This document shows positions 1-9,707 of a stretch of DNA of 64,000 nt, piece after piece. Source of the stretch: Bromus sterilis (lineage: Eukaryota; Streptophyta; Magnoliopsida; Poales; Poaceae); contig OX465600.1 of NCBI GenBank assembly GCA_950022295.1, forward strand, positions 8,308,001 through 8,372,000, in the 5' to 3' direction. A program made the position numbers and the translations under genes. Positions within the stretch are counted from its first letter, which is position 1. Each line of letters starts with the position of its first letter. A model generated the notes under the pieces. That model was not told the DNA's origin. It was given only the letters and a program-made list of their open reading frames with translations, and searched no databases.

Positions 1-300
1 ATAGTGCCAGCGAGAGCGATCACAAGTGTCATCCATAGGTTCAGCCAGTTAGCATTGCAGGACAAACTCTGAAAGAACAGAACTCAGCTCTAGTAGATTT
101 TTGCCCAAACTCCCAAGAAAAATCCACACGAAAATCAGCATATGGTATACCGGACGTGTTACTGCAATGCAAGAGGGGAATTCACGAGCCGTTTGTATGA
201 GGCAAACGATGCTTGGGGCCTGATCTCTTAAAACAAAAACAAAAACTCTCACCATCATTGGTGCAGGTATGAATGCAACTAGCAACAATAAGCTATCTAC
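1..300. other. gene-free stretch, diverged copy of 9770-9960
   Basis: I see no gene here. The stretch shares a weakly conserved order of words with 9770-9960: repeated GCAGAAC/AAACTC runs, then CCAAACTCCC, then AAAATCA, then CTAGCAACAA. The second copy lies just beyond the 3' end of the MTK gene, so this may be the 3' flank of another duplicated gene lying left of the window. The open frame on the minus strand has no recognisable domain. Confidence 0.3.
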
Positions 301-309
301 AATCAAGTA

Positions 310-403
310 CTCCCTCCGATCCATAATAAGTGTCTTGAAAAAACAACTAAGATAGTTATAGTTTATAGTGTAACTTGCGACACTTTTTTAGGATCAGAGG
401 TAG
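310..403. mobile_element. Stowaway-type MITE
   Basis: The termini are CTCCCTCCGATCC and its near-complement GGATCAGAGGTAG, with TA on both sides (308-309 and 404-405). This is the Stowaway (Tc1/mariner) terminal repeat and TA target duplication. The interior is short and AT-rich and has no coding capacity. Confidence 0.8.
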
Positions 404-936
404 TACTACTTAGTGCTTACTACTTCTGGCTTCATATATAGGTACCGTTGTGTATTGATTAGACAGAATATCAGCACATACATATATAGATTAGACAGAA
501 TATTAGCACATTTACAAGAGAACTAGTGAGATAACATGGATTCATATATAGGTCTAGCCAACATATATAATTTGTGATAAACCAACTCATCTCCACCAAA
601 ATACCTCTAAAAAGAATATTGGAAAAAAAATAAACCTAACCAACATATTTTCTGATAAACCAACCCATCTCTACCAAAATACATCTATAAGGACTAGGAC
701 AAGACAAGATGATGTAAAGTGGACACATGTGCTGATAAACCTAATCATCTCCTCTCAGATATAAGTCAAGACTTCAGGATAGGGCAACATGATCTAAGGT
801 GAATATGTCGCCAATGATCAACAAACTAAATGTTCGCAAATCAACTACGGATCCGCACTCTGAAGCTAGCAGCACTGGATTATTGCGTTCATCACCACAT
901 CATCTATATAAACTATAAAGACAGCGATCCTCTGTT
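404..936. other. AT-rich gene-free stretch
   Basis: This is the 3' flank of the MATH-BTB pseudogene. It has short internal duplications (the phrase GATTAGACAGAATAT twice near 460-505, and CCAACATAT...CTGATAAACCAAC twice near 560-665). I see no gene. Confidence 0.4.
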
Positions 937-1621
937 CTAGAAGAAGAGTTTGATATACTCAACACAAGCTTTTCTGAGGTTGCTACAATGGTGTTGGTCA
1001 GCTAGAGCTAGTGTGGCCAGGACGCTCGCAGCATCCAGACTCTTGCACAAAATACTCTCGCACAGAATGCTCTCACAAATCAACTTCATCCTTTCCATGG
1101 CATACCTATCTGCAGCCACGAGCAAGTGCTTAATCATCTCCTTGTTGTCATGGTTATCAAGGTCATCCATGGCAGGCAGTGAATCCGTATAGATGAAGTG
1201 AAGCAATGCTCTAAAAACAGCAGGCTGCATGTCCTCGATCTGCACGCACCGCTTCTCGTTGTCCCCCATCGGCCCATTGAGCTCGGCGTAGAAGACCGCA
1301 GACCGCATCGCGAGCACGATCTTATGCGCAAGGAAGATCTCCCCGTTGACCTTGATAGTCACGTCCGCTGCTTTGTTCCTCTCCAGCAGTTTTGCAAGAT
1401 CCCTCGACAAGTCCGACGGCGGCACCTGGATCTCCAGCGTCTCGGCGGCGGTCGCCACGGTCGGTATGTTCTTGAATGCGCATTCTGAAAATGCGCCACT
1501 ATTAATTTTTTTAAATTTTGAATTTTGAATCTGGATCTGGAAAATAATTTTTTTATTTTTTTATTTTTTCTTAATCTCAGGTTAGTATGCTTAATGCCCG
1601 GTCAATATTGTTAATCTCAGG

Positions 1622-1692
1622 TCAAACTTCCCCGAGGGTCACCCATCCTATCACTACTCTAGCCCCAACACGCTTAACTTCTCGGTTCTATT
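1622..1692 (-). other. 5S rRNA-like module inside the CACTA element
   Basis: On the minus strand this stretch contains GAAGTTAAGCGTG, GGGCTAGAGTAGT and AGGATGGGTGACC followed by GGGGAAGT, in the order and spacing of the internal promoter half of plant 5S rRNA (A-box region, then C-box region). The 5' third and the 3' end of a real 5S gene are not recognisable, so it is not a functional 5S gene. The same module is found in the CACTA element at 51616-56490. Confidence 0.8.
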
Positions 1693-2445
1693 CAACTCTC
1701 ACTCCAGCTCACCTAGCAGGCACTTGTTGATATATCTAACATATAAATCCTATTAAACCATGTTGATGTCTAGGACCTTGTTAATGTTCATGGGTGTGCT
1801 ATAATTTTCAACATTTTGAAACTTTCTCGATGGGACCATTAGCATATTTTGAACTTTTTATAATTTTTTTGATTTTTTTTAAATTTTAATTTTAATTTTT
1901 TAATTTTTTTAATGTTACTATCTAAAATTTTCAACTTTTTTTAAATTCCCGATTTGTCCTCTAGCCTATTTTGAATATTAAAAAAATTCAAATTTTTTTT
2001 TCTGTTACTAGTGGCGCATTTCATACAAAATGCGCCACTACTAAGTTCAATTTTTTTTTCAATATTTTCTCTTTTTTTGGGCCTTCAGATCTTCAAACGC
2101 CCGTAACTTTTTTCTGTTAGGTTTTTGAGGATTCTAAAAATGTTCAACGGGTTACACCCGGTTGAATTTGGATATAACTTTTCGAGTAGATGATTTTTCA
2201 TATAAAAAACTTTTTCATCGGAGGTCGTATGCAAAAGTTAAGCCCATTTTACGAAATTCTCGGGAGATTTTGCAAAAAAAATCGAAATTCATATTTGTAA
2301 ATTTTCCTAACAACTAGACCACATATCATTTGGGAAACTTATTTTCTTTTATTTTTTTGTCATTTCTATCATTTTCTTTTATTTATTTTTCAAAATTAAA
2401 AGGCGGTCCACGGGGGGTGTATTTGGAAATTTTCCCGCGCAGCTT

Positions 2446-2795
2446 TTTCTTATTAGTGGCGCATATGGGAAATGCGCCACCCCTAAGAGCTTATGGGTGG
2501 CGCATTCTGGATGCGCCACTAATAATTCCTTAGGGGTGGCGCATTTGCAGAATGCGCCACCTCTAAGCTCTTAGGGGTGACGCATTTCCAAAATGCGCCA
2601 CCTATAAGGTTCTTAGGGGTGGCGCATTTCTCCAAATGCGCCACGTATAAGGGGATCCAGGGCTGGCCCACTCTTAGGGGTGACACATTTTAAAAATGTG
2701 CCACCTATAAGGGCTTATAGGTGGCGCATTTTTTACCAGTGCGCCACCCCTTACAACATAGTGACGCATTACATATAAAATGCGCCACTAATAAG
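2446..2795. repeat. CACTA subterminal repeat field (GTGGCGCAT / ATGCGCCAC)
   Basis: About eight units follow one another. Each is a GTGGCGCAT-type word, 4-15 variable bases, then its complement ATGCGCCAC, so each unit could form a small hairpin. A further unit lies at 2011-2040. Subterminal words of this kind are the binding sites of the element-encoded TNPA-type protein in En/Spm. The changes between copies (TGACGCATT, TGACACATT) look like CpG decay. Confidence 0.8.
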
Positions 2796-3268
2796 CTTTC
2801 CATGTATAGCTATTTCCCTAGTAGTGCGATGACGAGGCAATCGTCCTGCAGGTACGGGGATGCCTCCAAGGTGTCCCTCTTCATGAACTTGTAAGTCCCC
2901 CTCACATGGTTGTTCGTTAAGGGGTCGAACGAAGGGAAGGACGATGGCTGGGAGAAGAGCAACGACGGCAGCCCAGTGGCCCGGTCGGTTAGGCTCAGGT
3001 CGAAGAGCACCCTCACCGCGGATTTCTTGCTCTGGAGCTCGACCAAGACCGAAACATAGTCGAGTTCATAAGTGTATCCGTCGTGGTAGTAGCGGAGTCA
3101 CCAATCGTGGCCGCCGACGGCGAAGGTGGCGGATCGTATGAATGTGCCGATGTCGGCGCCCTTGTGCAGCTTGTAGCCGGCGATCGTAAACACGTGCGTC
3201 CCCCGCGCCGTTTCTGGGACGCTCGCCGACACTGTAGTTATTGTACTCGGCCTCTGTGGTGCCGCCAT

Positions 3269-3667
3269 TGCCGCCGATGTGCTTGTGCAGAGAGAAAATT
3301 AGGGCGGCGGCGGCGGCGAAGGTTTTTGACAGCAACCTCTCCTTTGCTTTTTTTAAGGGAAAAAAGAAGAACCTCTTCTACCTACGGGCTGGACTGGATG
3401 ATGGGCTGCTACCACTTGGGCCTTGGCCTGCTCCTTACTTTGGAGGTTATAGAAAATAAAAGTTTATTTGAATCTTGTAGTTTTGTCTTTTAAGGGAGAA
3501 ACTATAATCCCGATGCACATCGTTTAGTTAAGTTTGCTTTAAGTTTAAATATAGGTAGGCACTTATGAATTCTAGATCCGCCTGATCCAACATGTATCCC
3601 AAGAGTGTTGGTTCTAAATGAATAGAAAGTGTTCTACCCTAAAAAAACTAAAAAAATACTAAAAAAA
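3269..3667. other. upstream flank of the MATH-BTB pseudogene
   Basis: This is the promoter side of the minus-strand pseudogene. No clear TATA box is visible within 150 bp of the old start codon, unlike the intact paralogue. I see no other feature. Confidence 0.3.
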
Positions 3668-3669
3668 TA

Positions 3670-3906
3670 GTCCCTCCATTCCATAATATAGTGCGTCCAC
3701 GCTTATCGAGGTTCAAGTTTGACCGTAAATTAAATCAACAAGACCAAATGCGGCAGGAGCAAAAATTATACCATTGAATTTGTATTCGAAAGAAGTTTTT
3801 GATGATACATTTTTTGTTTTCGCCGCAATTGATCTTGTTGGTTAAATTTATGGTCAAAGTTGAAACACGGAAATCGAAGACGCACTATATTATGGAATGG
3901 AGGGAG
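3670..3906. mobile_element. Stowaway-type MITE
   Basis: The inverted ends are GTCCCTCCATTCCATAATAT and ATATTATGGAATGGAGGGAG, flanked by TA at 3668-3669 and 3907-3908. The arms continue inward as complementary sequence (GTGCGTC...GACGCAC), so the element is a long fold-back of about 237 bp. It has no genuine gene. Confidence 0.85.
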
Positions 3907-3908
3907 TA

Positions 3909-4499
3909 GAAGATAGTCACGAACTGCTAAAAAAATAAGGAGACAGTCACAAACGATGCTAAAAAACGATTGGCTTGGCAAACGTTTTGTTCTTCTTTCT
4001 CCTTGGCTTCCAAAAACACCGTAGCTTGTATTTTCTTCTTGGTTGAGTGAACTAGTGCACTTGATTGTTAACATTTGGCATGAGGGCAGCACATTCTCCA
4101 CGAAAACTCCTTTGGCATCCACGGATCTACCACTCATAATCACAAACTGCTCGAAATAATGTCGGTCCACAAATTCCCATGTCGTGAATGTCTTCTTCAT
4201 GTCATGACGAGCCTAGTGAACCACTTCGTGACCGTCGAGGGGTTTTGCCGGTTATTTCATCGGTCGGGCTCTGGAAACATGTTATGCGTGTTCGAGATAG
4301 TGCTCAATGGGAGTACATAATGGACACCTAGGGTTATCTAGGCATCAAGTCATGTTCACCTCGGTTGGAGGCGGCCCTTGCTCATGATGCTTTTGATGGC
4401 TACATTATCTAGGATGGGTGTTGCATCCTTGCCGTCGTCCTTGTACCACCATGCCGGGCCACCATCAAATCGTTCAACGATGATGAGTTGGCTCAACGC
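3909..4499. other. gene-free stretch with coding-like traces
   Basis: I recognise no gene. Both strands here have codon-like texture and short open frames (for example on the minus strand around 4190-4030), broken by stops. This may be a decayed transposon protein. I could not assign a family. Confidence 0.25.
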
Positions 4500-5440
4500 A
4501 TCTACTACTAATATAAAAAGCACCAGAGGTGCTAATCCAAATCATCTTCACCGTTAAACAATGTCGATCTAACGATGCAGATTACTTCCATGTTTAACGG
4601 AGCACAACACACCTTATACCCTGAAATTTACTATTAATTACCCATCACTGCCATTGCTTATAATCCGCTGAGAGAATAACTATCAAGTAAATTAATACGA
4701 TTGTTTGTTAAAAAAGGAAACCTCTTCATTGACATTGGCGTTCAAAGGTAATCCCTATTGCTTATAATCCACTGAGAAAATAACTATCAAGTAATTAATA
4801 CGATTGTCTGTTAAGAAAGGAAACATCTTCATTGACATTGTCGTTCAAAGGTAATCCCTATTGCTTATAATCCGCTGTGAGAATAACTATCAGGTAGTAA
4901 TTAATACGATTGTCTGTTAAAAAGGAAACCTCTTCATTGACATTGGCATTCAAAGGTAATCTCTCCTTGTGTCATCTCATCACCGCCTATGCAGCCCATC
5001 GCTCCTCCCTGTTTTCCCTCCATTTAACAAAATCTTTTGGAATCCCTTGCGCTAGCCGCCACTACCTCTGCTAAGCACGCGCTCGATCGACGCCACATCC
5101 GATGAAGGCGTCAAGGACGCGAGAGACGCCGCTAGATACGTGGTAACTACTGCAGCCTTCGATTTGATGCGTTGTTGGATGTGGGGAAGCTGTCGGGGCT
5201 ACACGTAACCACCGCTCCCAAGGATGAACAAGCTGTCGTCGCGTTCTGCCACACGCCGAGGCCATCGCTTTGAATGATACGCCGAAGACGCATATTTCAA
5301 TGCCATACCTTCACACATCACGTACCAGGTACACAATCCTCACCACCGTTCGTCGGTCTAGCCAAAAGCCCAAAACGCCATCGTCGTTCCTCCGTCTATG
5401 ATCCTGGTCTATCTCTATAAGTTGAAAATTAGAGCAGAAA
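4500..5440 (+). mobile_element. possible truncated Helitron (5' end only)
   Basis: The sequence begins TCTACTACTAATATAAAAAG directly after an A, which resembles the TC-type 5' end of grass Helitrons and the 5' end of the clearer Helitron at 18557. I found no hairpin-CTRR 3' end, so the right border is arbitrary. It contains the triple repeat at 4653-4962. Confidence is low because only one end is seen. Confidence 0.3.
4653..4962. repeat. three tandem copies of a 103-104-bp unit
   Basis: Each copy begins ATTGCTTATAATCC and runs through CTATCA, TTAATACGATTG and CCTCTTCATTGACATTG or a close variant, to AAAGGTAATC. Starts are at 4653, 4757 and 4860. The copies differ by a few percent, so the duplication is fairly young. 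No coding sense is apparent. Confidence 0.85.
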
Positions 5441-5641
5441 ACACTCAATTCAGAGTTTATAGCCTAATGAGCAAATGCATAGCTTGTTTATGATCTCCGT
5501 ATTTTTTCACAAAATTGAAAGATGCGAGAAGGTTCATTCGAAGTTCTGTAAGTAAAAATTCCTCATTTGTTCTGTTTTGGGATGATGGAATTTTATTAAA
5601 TAAGAACCTACAGTTTCTTTCGTAAGTTGTGGTTAAGAGTT

Positions 5642-5642
<1 letters not shown>

Positions 5643-5730
<88 letters not shown>
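5643..5730. repeat. compound AT/GT microsatellite
   Basis: About 28 AT dinucleotides are followed directly by about 15 TG dinucleotides. The open frames across it are low-complexity artefacts. A locus like this is expected to vary in length between accessions. Confidence 0.95.
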
Positions 5731-5734
<4 letters not shown>

Positions 5735-6239
5735 TATGTAAGGAAATCATGATATGTTTCTTTGCGGTGTCAACACTAAAAAATGTAAACTTTGTCATGC
5801 AGGATGTTATGTACGTGTTTTAGGATTTGAATAGTAATTCTCTATTTAAAAATTCTTATTCTGTACTTCCTTGTTGGAATTTTTGTTGCAGACAGAAGTT
5901 GCATGGATTGTGTGACATTATGCTTAATTGACTGAAGATAATGGGGAACAGTGATCTGAGATATTGTGTTCACGTACCAAGCTAGGTAGCTTTGAACACG
6001 AATCCTATCTCGAAATTTCTTACATAACATGTGTATTATGTTCTCATCATTTGGTTTTTGCATCTTCAAACACATCTAAGTTGTTTAAGGGAATGTTGTA
6101 CTGCAATAAAATACATATTGCTCGTGGTGATAATAGTAGTATCGAATATGTGAAATGAAGTGGATTATTTTCCCCAAATATGTGAAATAATATGTATTAT
6201 ATGATATCCCCTAAGATGTGAAATATCAGTATTGATGTG

Positions 6240-7080
6240 CATGTTGATTCAGCTTCAGCTTCGAATCCCTGTACCGATACGCGTTCGGACCGGATTTTTC
6301 TCCCCCCCCACCCCCACCCCCTCCCGCGACGCTCCTGCGGGAGCCGCCCGGGGGAAAAGCCTAGCGCCAGCCAACAAGCCCCCCTCCTCGTGCTCCTACC
6401 CGCTCGCCGGCGCCCCGTCGTGCTGGCGAGAAAAGTCCAGCAAGCGCGGGGGGCGATGGGGCCCTTCTTCCGCGCGAGGTGTCGACGAGTGTAGGCCCTC
6501 GGGTTGGGTGATGTGGCGCTATCTGGGGGCGCGGCAGCGAGGCGGGAGAGGCGCAGCGAGTGGCGGCGGCCGGGCGTTCGTGACTTGCATTGGCGATGGT
6601 TTTCTAGATCCGGCGCAGCGGGGTTCCAGGCGGCCATGGGCACGACGGCGGCCGGGCTCTGGCTCGCCGCTGGTGAGGGCTGGCCTCGGCGGCCCTCCTC
6701 AACGACCGCCCTTTCGGGTTGTGGCGGTCCTGCCGGCCTATTGTCAGATATGGGTTCGGTTGGCGTCTGGCTCAGGCAGGAGCCGCGGACTGCGATCGCA
6801 CAATCTGACGATTTCGTGGCGTTCTTTTGGGTGTCGGTGGTGCGTGTCTTACGGGTAGCGAAGGATCTTGGCGTGGCCGTCAGTTTTCCGGCGGCGGCCC
6901 TGCCGATTTGCCCTATGTGGTAGCGCGGGCTGAGGACGGCTCTGGCGAGAGTTGCGACAACTTTGGTTGGTGGAGGCGCAGGCGGCGCAGAGCGGTGGTG
7001 ACAGCCGACCCTCTCTTGGATCAGATCCGACGATGCGCGGGGCTGTGCGAACGCCGCCACATTCGATTCGGCCCACATAA
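6240..7080. other. GC-rich island, unidentified
   Basis: The base composition changes abruptly from AT-rich flanks to strongly GC-rich sequence over about 840 bp. Long open frames occur on both strands, including one of 293 codons on the minus strand. They are Arg/Pro/Ala-rich with no domain or conserved motif, which is expected by chance in GC-rich DNA. It could be the 5' untranslated part of a LINE or a CpG-rich retroelement leader. I cannot identify it. Confidence 0.3.
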
Positions 7081-7826
7081 CTGATACTTTGCAACTAAAT
7101 AGACTCTTAACTAATACTGATATTATATTCGTATATTAGTAGCTTTTCTTGAATAATTAGGCAGTGGTACTGCAATTGCATTTCAAAAGGAAGAATACGA
7201 GGGTTTTTTGGTAGACATGAACAAAGAAAACTAATGTGGCATAAAGTCCAAAGTTTTTATTCTTATTTTATTTAATATTGTCCTACCAATAAAAATGAAT
7301 AATTTTTTTTAATATTACACGTGTACTGTCAAAAAACTCACACGTCAAGTATTTTTCATGTGCCTTAACGATGACTAGGTCGTCCTCTTTATCGACCATC
7401 CTATTTGTGCGCCCCACCTTGTCACATCTCTCGCTTGCTATCTAGCTCCTGTGAACTACTCAAGACACATGTGGGAGTTTGCACCGGAGATGGGCGATGG
7501 ATTGATCAACGAACAAAATTCAGTTATTTGTGTTTTTTTGTGTGCTTGATTTTGCTTCTTTTTGTTGATTTTAATGGGGATTAGTGAGGTGAAAATTCAC
7601 TGACAAGGACTATAGGACAAGACATCGTGATCCAAGGTGGATACAGTTTCTGATAAACTTACTAGTTATCTCCTCCACAATACTGGTGTAACTAAATAAA
7701 TGATTAACAAACTAAATGTTCACAAATTAACCACTGATCGGCACTCTGAAGCTAGCAACCTTAATTGGGTTCACATCTACACGTATCATCTATAAACCAT
7801 AAAGACAACTGTACATATCCTTTGTT
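7081..7826. other. gene-free 3' flank of MATH-BTB
   Basis: AT-rich sequence downstream of the minus-strand MATH-BTB gene. The last 220 bp (7600-7826) share phrases with 700-936 (GACAAGACA..GTGATC, CTGATAAAC, ACAAACTAAATGTTC.CAAAT, GCACTCTGAAGCTAGCA). This shows that the 3' untranslated region was duplicated together with the two MATH-BTB genes. Confidence 0.5.
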
Positions 7827-8846
7827 CTAATTGATGAGCTTGATGTACTGAATGCAAGCTTCTCTGAGCTTGCCGCAATGATGTTGTTCAGCTAAAGCCA
7901 ATGTGGCCACGACGCTCTTAGCACTGAGACTCTTGCACAGCATGCTCTCGCACATCAGCTTCATCCTTGTCATGGCATACCTGTCTGCAGCCACAAGCAA
8001 GTGCCTCATCGTCTCCCTCTTGTCAAGGAGGTCATCCATGGCAGGCAATGAATCTGTATATATAAAGTGAAGCAGTGCTCCGAAAACGGCGGGTCGCATA
8101 TCCACGATCTGTATGCTCTGCTTCTTGTTGTCAGGCTCAAGCATTGGCCGACCGTTGAGCTCGGCGTCGAAGACCGGCGACCGCATGGCGAGCACCATCT
8201 TGTGTGCGTAGAAGGTCTCCCCGTCGACATGGATGGTCACGTCCGCTCCTTTCATCTCCTCCAGCAGTTTTGCGAGGCTGCACGAGAGGTCTGAGGGCGG
8301 CACCTGGACCTCCGGCGTCTTGGCGGTCGCCACGGCAGGTATGTCCTTGAGGACGACGGTCATGTCGCAATGGATGATGATGCGGTCATCCTGCAGGTAC
8401 GGGGACGCCTCGAGGATGTCCTTCTTCATCCACATGCCAACCCCCTTGAAATGCATGTTCTTCTTGCAGGAGTTGAACGCCGGAAGGGAGAAGCGCCGGT
8501 AGCTGATCAACGACGGCACCCCGGTGGCGTGGTTGGTCAGCTTCAGGTCGTAGAGCGCCCTCACGACGGATTTCTCGGTCAGGAGCTCGACGAAGACTGA
8601 AACATGGCCCGGGGTGTCTTTGCTGTAACCGTCGGGGTAGTAGCGGATGCACCAGTCGTAGCCGCCGACGGAGAAAGCGGCGGATCGGATGAAATTGCCG
8701 GCGCCGAGACCCTTGTGCAGCCTGTAGCCGGCGACGGTGAAAGCGTGCGTGCCCCGCGCCGACTCCGGGACGCACGCCGACGCCGTGGCCGTCGTCGAAC
8801 TCGGCCTCTGCGGTGCCGGTGCTTCCGTGGAAACCCGCCCTCCCAT
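7827..8846 (-). CDS. MATH-BTB domain protein (CUL3 adaptor type)
   Basis: An uninterrupted, intronless 339-residue reading frame. The MATH domain covers about residues 33-163, with THAFTVAGYRLHKG at its start, GGYDWCIRYYPDG in the core and EASPYLQDD near its end. The BTB/POZ domain covers about 190-308, with ADVTIHVDGETFYAHK, VLAMRSPVF and ALLHFIYTDSLP. Family members use MATH to bind targets and BTB to bind cullin 3 for ubiquitination. The gene ends at CIQYIKLIN, about 25 residues shorter than I would expect for this grass family, and the pseudogene at 937-3268 stops at the same point, so the short tail is ancestral to the pair. The Met at 8846 was chosen because it precedes the MATH domain by a typical short leader and lies about 90 bp below a TATA-like box. 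Expansion of such genes in grasses and their fast turnover are known. The target here is unknown. Confidence 0.88.
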   Translation of the reverse strand: MGGRVSTEAPAPQRPSSTTATASACVPESARGTHAFTVAGYRLHKGLGAGNFIRSAAFSVGGYDWCIRYYPDGYSKDTPGHVSVFVELLTEKSVVRALYDLKLTNHATGVPSLISYRRFSLPAFNSCKKNMHFKGVGMWMKKDILEASPYLQDDRIIIHCDMTVVLKDIPAVATAKTPEVQVPPSDLSCSLAKLLEEMKGADVTIHVDGETFYAHKMVLAMRSPVFDAELNGRPMLEPDNKKQSIQIVDMRPAVFGALLHFIYTDSLPAMDDLLDKRETMRHLLVAADRYAMTRMKLMCESMLCKSLSAKSVVATLALAEQHHCGKLREACIQYIKLIN

Positions 8847-8931
8847 GTCGATGCAGCACGCACGTACCTACGGAACTAACTCGATTTTTCGCTTACAACT
8901 TAGATTGTGGTTTACGGGGGGTGTACGTGGT

Positions 8932-8942
8932 ACATATATATT
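8932..8942 (-). promoter_or_regulatory. TATA-like box of MATH-BTB
   Basis: Read on the minus strand the sequence is CAATATATATG, about 90 bp upstream of the start codon at 8846. Spacing and composition fit a plant TATA box with a short 5' untranslated region. Confidence 0.5.
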
Positions 8943-9186
8943 GCGGGCGGCTGCATAGTGCGGAACCGAATCGGTGATGCTGATGCAAACACTAATCCTA
9001 CCAGATGATTAATTCCTGCACTACTCGGAGTATGTCTTTTCTACTTTCGATTTTAACTATTCCGCCCAGGATTTCATAATTTTACTGTCTTCTCTAGATG
9101 ATATATAGACAAGTTTAAACATTCCCGCCAAAAACCAAAACGGAAAACTATTTGATATGTCCTTATAGTATCAAATATGGCTGCTT

Positions 9187-9707
9187 CTAAATCTCAGTCG
9201 ACTAAGACTTAACGAAGTCTCAGTCAAGTGATAGAACATGGCCCTGTTTGGTTCCATGGGTTAGAGTTAGAGTTGGTTAGATTGTACCAAACTAACCCCA
9301 AAACATCCAAACAGGAGGGTTAGAGTTGGTTAGATGCATCTAACCCACCCAAAAAATCTAACCCACCCAAGAGGTGCTTATTTGGGTTAGAGTTAGGTGG
9401 GCCCCAAAAAATTTTAAGTTTCCCTCTACCTCCGCCAATCAAATCCTGAATAAAGTAGTCAAATGATTGAAAAAAGTACATTTATTGCCAATCTAACCCT
9501 ACCATCCAAACACCTCTTTGGTTAGAGTTAGTTTAGGATTAGTGTAGAGTTAGAATCTAACTCTAACCTCTAACCGAGTTAGAGTATCCAAATAGGGCCC
9601 ATGTAAAAAAAGAAAAAAAACTGTTTTCTTTGCACGAATCACCACACACAATCTTAAGAATATAGCATTGACTCAGACTTGTTTATTCTTAGTCGACAGA
9701 GATTTAG
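9187..9707. mobile_element. outer MITE, interrupted by another MITE
   Basis: The ends are CTAAATCTCAGTCGACTAAGA and the inverted counterpart TCTTAGTCGACAGAGATTTAG. Once the 360-bp insertion and its target duplication are removed the element is about 160 bp. The superfamily is not certain. Its ends are imperfect inverted repeats of about 20 bp. Confidence 0.6.
9240..9599. mobile_element. MITE with GGCCCTGTTTGG ends, nested in the outer MITE
   Basis: The inverted termini are GGCCCTGTTTGG and CCAAATAGGGCC, flanked by CAT at 9237-9239 and 9600-9602. A 3-bp duplication suggests the PIF/Harbinger superfamily, although the usual target there is TWA. The interior is full of the word GGTTAGAGTT and its complement. 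It is non-coding. Confidence 0.75.

Larger units (their letters stand above)
1477..2826 (-). mobile_element. truncated non-autonomous CACTA (En/Spm) element
   Basis: Read on the minus strand the element begins at 2826 with the terminal motif CACTACTAGGG. It then has a dense field of the subterminal word GTGGCGCATT and its complement, and then AT-rich filler. The matching terminus at the other end is missing: the sequence stops inside a subterminal word next to the BTB coding sequence, so one end was deleted together with some host sequence. The element has no transposase and would have to be mobilised in trans. A 5S rRNA-like module lies near the truncated end. Confidence 0.8.
937..3268 (-). 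pseudogene. MATH-BTB protein pseudogene, split by a CACTA insertion
   Basis: MATH-BTB proteins are substrate adaptors for CUL3 ubiquitin ligases and form large families in grasses. The start codon is at 3268-3266. The MATH half runs to about 2827 and the BTB half from about 1476 to the stop at 937. Both halves match the intact paralogue at 7827-8846 closely, for example EASPYLQDD in the MATH part and KIVLAMRSAVF plus ALLHFIYTDSLPAMDD in the BTB part. Two lesions are visible: a TGA directly after the Asp-Trp of the MATH core (3100-3098), and a 1.35-kb transposon between the domains. About 25 bp of coding sequence was lost at the left junction. The C-terminus stops at YIKLFF, as short as in the intact paralogue. 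The BTB half retains a long open frame but has no promoter of its own. Confidence 0.88.

Noticed and set aside
3766..4200. 144-codon minus-strand frame
   Set aside because: It runs through a Stowaway MITE into flanking sequence and has no recognisable domain.
5457..5823. Frames with Tyr-Ile and Thr-His repeats
   Set aside because: They are translations of the AT/GT microsatellite.
6197..7078. 293-codon minus-strand frame
   Set aside because: Arg/Pro/Ala-rich without any domain; long frames are expected by chance in GC-rich DNA, and comparable frames exist on the other strand.
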